NCBI RefSeq assembly: GCF_017948595.1
Contig: NZ_JAGFBV010000026.1
Span: 1 to 64,000, forward strand
DNA length: 64,000 nt
Direction of reading: 5' to 3'
Source of the DNA: Flavobacterium geliluteum
Lineage (GTDB): Bacteria; Bacteroidota; Bacteroidia; Flavobacteriales; Flavobacteriaceae
Shown here piece by piece: positions 62,527-64,000 of this stretch. How positions within the stretch are numbered: the first letter of the stretch is position 1; each line of letters opens with the position of its first letter. The notes below the pieces were generated by a model. That model was not told the DNA's origin, ran no database searches, and worked only from the letters and a program-made list of their open reading frames with translations. The position numbers and the translations under genes are program-made.

Positions 62527-62916
62527 ATGTTAAAGGCAATCAGACAAAACAAAAAACTTAAATTCTTTTGTGCTTTTATGGCGCTGTACCTTCTTAATTG
62601 CAGTGTTGACACTAGTGATTTTAACTCAAATTTTGTAGCAGAAAATTTATCTCTTAACGATCAGGAAAGTATTATAGAACTTGTTGTAGAAAAAGTTTTA
62701 GGTTATCAAAATGCAATTCCTGAAATAGATGACTGCGATTCTGACAACCATACAATATTGAAGAAAATTGTCGCGTTAGACTTTTTTACGCTTCCCTTTT
62801 TCAATATGAATATTAATCCGTTCGAACATACATCGAAAACTAAAACAACTTGTTTTACTAATTCATATCCTTTAAAAACTTATTTAGAAATTCATTCACC
62901 TCCTCCTGAGGTTTAA
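62527..62916 (+). CDS. Small lipoprotein with HSPPPEV terminus
   Basis: 129 residues. A lipobox cysteine (MALYLLNCSVDTSDF, Cys25) predicts an envelope lipoprotein. The rest is acidic in the middle (EIDDCDSDNH) and ends LEIHSPPPEV, with extra cysteines that may form a disulfide. I do not recognise a family. The next gene, 84 bp downstream, encodes a predicted outer-membrane protein, so the two are probably cotranscribed. Confidence 0.7.
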   Translation: MLKAIRQNKKLKFFCAFMALYLLNCSVDTSDFNSNFVAENLSLNDQESIIELVVEKVLGYQNAIPEIDDCDSDNHTILKKIVALDFFTLPFFNMNINPFEHTSKTKTTCFTNSYPLKTYLEIHSPPPEV

Positions 62917-63000
62917 TTTGTTTTATTCTGTTTCAATTGATCTTGTTTTTCCAAAAAGAAAAACAAAGCGACTTTATTTTTAACAAATTAGCAAATTATA

Positions 63001-63861
63001 ATGAAAAAAAAATCATTCAATAATACCATGTTTTCTATCATGGTCGTATTGACATATACAGCAAACGCTCAAATTAAAAACGAAAACGAAAATACACTTG
63101 ACAGTCTCTATATTCAAGAAGTAGAAACTAAAAAAGAGCCTGTAAAAATTTTACATGCTGAACCTTTATATATTGACTTAATAAGAGATCTTGGAGCCCG
63201 AAAAGGCGAAAAAGAATGGAACGTAGGTTTTGGACTTACGGATAAGAATAAATACGACGAATATTTAACACTAATAGAATACGAATGGGCACCAATAAAT
63301 CGATTGGGACTTGAAGTTGAATTGCCTTTCACCATTTATCCATCCAATAAAAATTCTGATGTACCGGGCAGTAAACTAAATGGTTTGAAATTAGCAGCCC
63401 AATACTCATTTTTCGTATCCGAAAAACTAAAAACATCAATGGCTATCGGGTATATTCATGAATTTGAATTGACTGAGTTTAATCGATACGGCGAGAGTAA
63501 ATTATTTACGGGAAACAGTTACAATCCTTTTTTTGTAATTGCAAAACGATGGGGAAATAATTTTCACACACTTCTTTACACAGGACCAGTAATTGAAAAT
63601 CATTTTGAGGATAATACAAGCTCAACTTCCTGGCAAATAAACACTAATTTTCATTATATGATTCCGGGGACCAAAAACTTTATTGGTATTGAATTGAATA
63701 AAGAAATTAATAATAAAGATTTTGATATGATTATACGTCCTCAAATGAGAGTTGGTGTTGCAGAAAATCTATTAATTGGAATAGTTACAGGAATCCCAAT
63801 CAGTAGGGAAAATGAAAGATTTAGTACTTTTTTAAGACTAATTTACGAACCCAAACATTAA
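63001..63861 (+). CDS. Predicted outer-membrane protein with HAEPLYIDLIRDLGARKG motif
   Basis: 286 residues. A signal peptide (MFSIMVVLTYTANAQ) is followed by a striking block (ILHAEPLYIDLIRDLGARKG, then GEKEWNVGFGL) and a beta-barrel-like body (LGLEVELPFTIYPS, LKLAAQYSFFVSEKLKTSMA) ending LRLIYEPKH. The alternating aromatic strands suggest a barrel of about 12 strands. I cannot assign a function. It probably works with the upstream lipoprotein. Confidence 0.72.
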   Translation: MKKKSFNNTMFSIMVVLTYTANAQIKNENENTLDSLYIQEVETKKEPVKILHAEPLYIDLIRDLGARKGEKEWNVGFGLTDKNKYDEYLTLIEYEWAPINRLGLEVELPFTIYPSNKNSDVPGSKLNGLKLAAQYSFFVSEKLKTSMAIGYIHEFELTEFNRYGESKLFTGNSYNPFFVIAKRWGNNFHTLLYTGPVIENHFEDNTSSTSWQINTNFHYMIPGTKNFIGIELNKEINNKDFDMIIRPQMRVGVAENLLIGIVTGIPISRENERFSTFLRLIYEPKH

Positions 63862-63867
63862 AAACAA

Positions 63868-63896
63868 AACCCCTATAAATTACATTTTTAGGGGTT
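63868..63896. terminator. Bidirectional terminator
   Basis: AACCCCTA pairs with TAGGGGTT between the outer-membrane gene and the convergent fabH end. Confidence 0.82.
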
Positions 63897-63919
63897 CTTT
63901 ACTTATTTCAATATTAAAT

Positions 63920-64000
63920 TTACCATTTTATGATGGCACTTGCCCATGTAAACCCACTTCCGAAAGCAGCGAGAACAACGGTGTCGCCAGATTTAATCTT
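63920..64000 (-). CDS. fabH: 3-oxoacyl-[ACP] synthase III, C-terminal end (partial)
   Basis: Only the last 26 codons and stop are in the window. GDTVVLAAFGSGFTWA followed by SAIIKW and a stop is the characteristic C-terminus of FabH/KAS III enzymes, which start fatty acid synthesis from acyl-CoA and malonyl-ACP. The catalytic residues lie outside the window, so this is recognised by its tail alone. Confidence 0.88.
   Translation of the reverse strand, partial: KIKSGDTVVLAAFGSGFTWASAIIKW

Overview
The window is a stretch of ordinary chromosome from a member of the Bacteroidetes, almost certainly Flavobacterium or a close relative. The evidence: AT-rich DNA; promoters with a TAnnTTTG -7 box (often with TTG 17-19 bp upstream) and few Shine-Dalgarno sites; a type IX secretion sorting domain; HmuY, GIN-domain, DUF4870, WbqC and DUF6607 proteins; and TonB-dependent receptors with CarboxypepD_reg-like N-termini. 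About 60 protein genes, one tRNA and the 3' end of fabH are present. No insertion sequence, prophage, CRISPR array or integrase was seen.

Layout. 1-3771: a T9SS-secreted glycosyl-hydrolase-10-like protein, a DUF4442 protein and a DUF4870 membrane protein. 3965-7682: an envelope-stress type cluster (PadR regulator, PspC protein, two GIN-domain proteins). 7800-8982: trxB and tRNA-Pro. 9272-14614: parA-parB-DUF5683-dapB-lepB-wbqC. 14705-20923 (minus): mutL, two rhomboids and a nuclease-fold protein, then ribH and a TPR protein. 21167-24129: recF, DUF2461, a glycosyltransferase. 24307-26665: an aldo/keto reductase, an AraC-type regulator and a 21-bp tandem-repeat array. 26666-32941: murB, a PaiB-like protein, glycosyltransferase, sigma factor, TonB-like protein and small membrane proteins. 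33018-42992: M48 protease, lipA, gap, hybrid kinase, lpxK, a Nif3-like protein, a coiled-coil protein that has lost its zinc ribbon, a hydrolase, and an RluF-type synthase. 43056-49976 (minus): a LytTR two-component pair, an orphan protein, a three-gene membrane/regulator cluster and corA. 50202-52579: folD and ffh. 52786-57011: a haem-uptake module (HmuY and its TonB receptor) divergent from DUF6607. 57090-64000: argS, an outer-membrane receptor, cutC, an uncharacterised lipoprotein/outer-membrane pair, and partial fabH.

How the parts work together. Most genes are core housekeeping. The more interesting content is regulatory and intergenic. There are two perfect 18-bp direct repeats with a 21-bp period in front of the reductase, probably the operator of the adjacent AraC regulator. 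Twin ACTTTG-N5-CAAAGT palindromes mark a small winged-helix regulator's cluster. A symmetric divergent promoter with a central 21-bp palindrome separates the haem receptor from DUF6607. Four families of dispersed intergenic repeats each occur at least twice in the window. Two proteins have lost expected catalytic or metal-binding residues: the zinc-ribbon protein and MutL's endonuclease site. All functional names come from reading motifs by eye; no database search was run.
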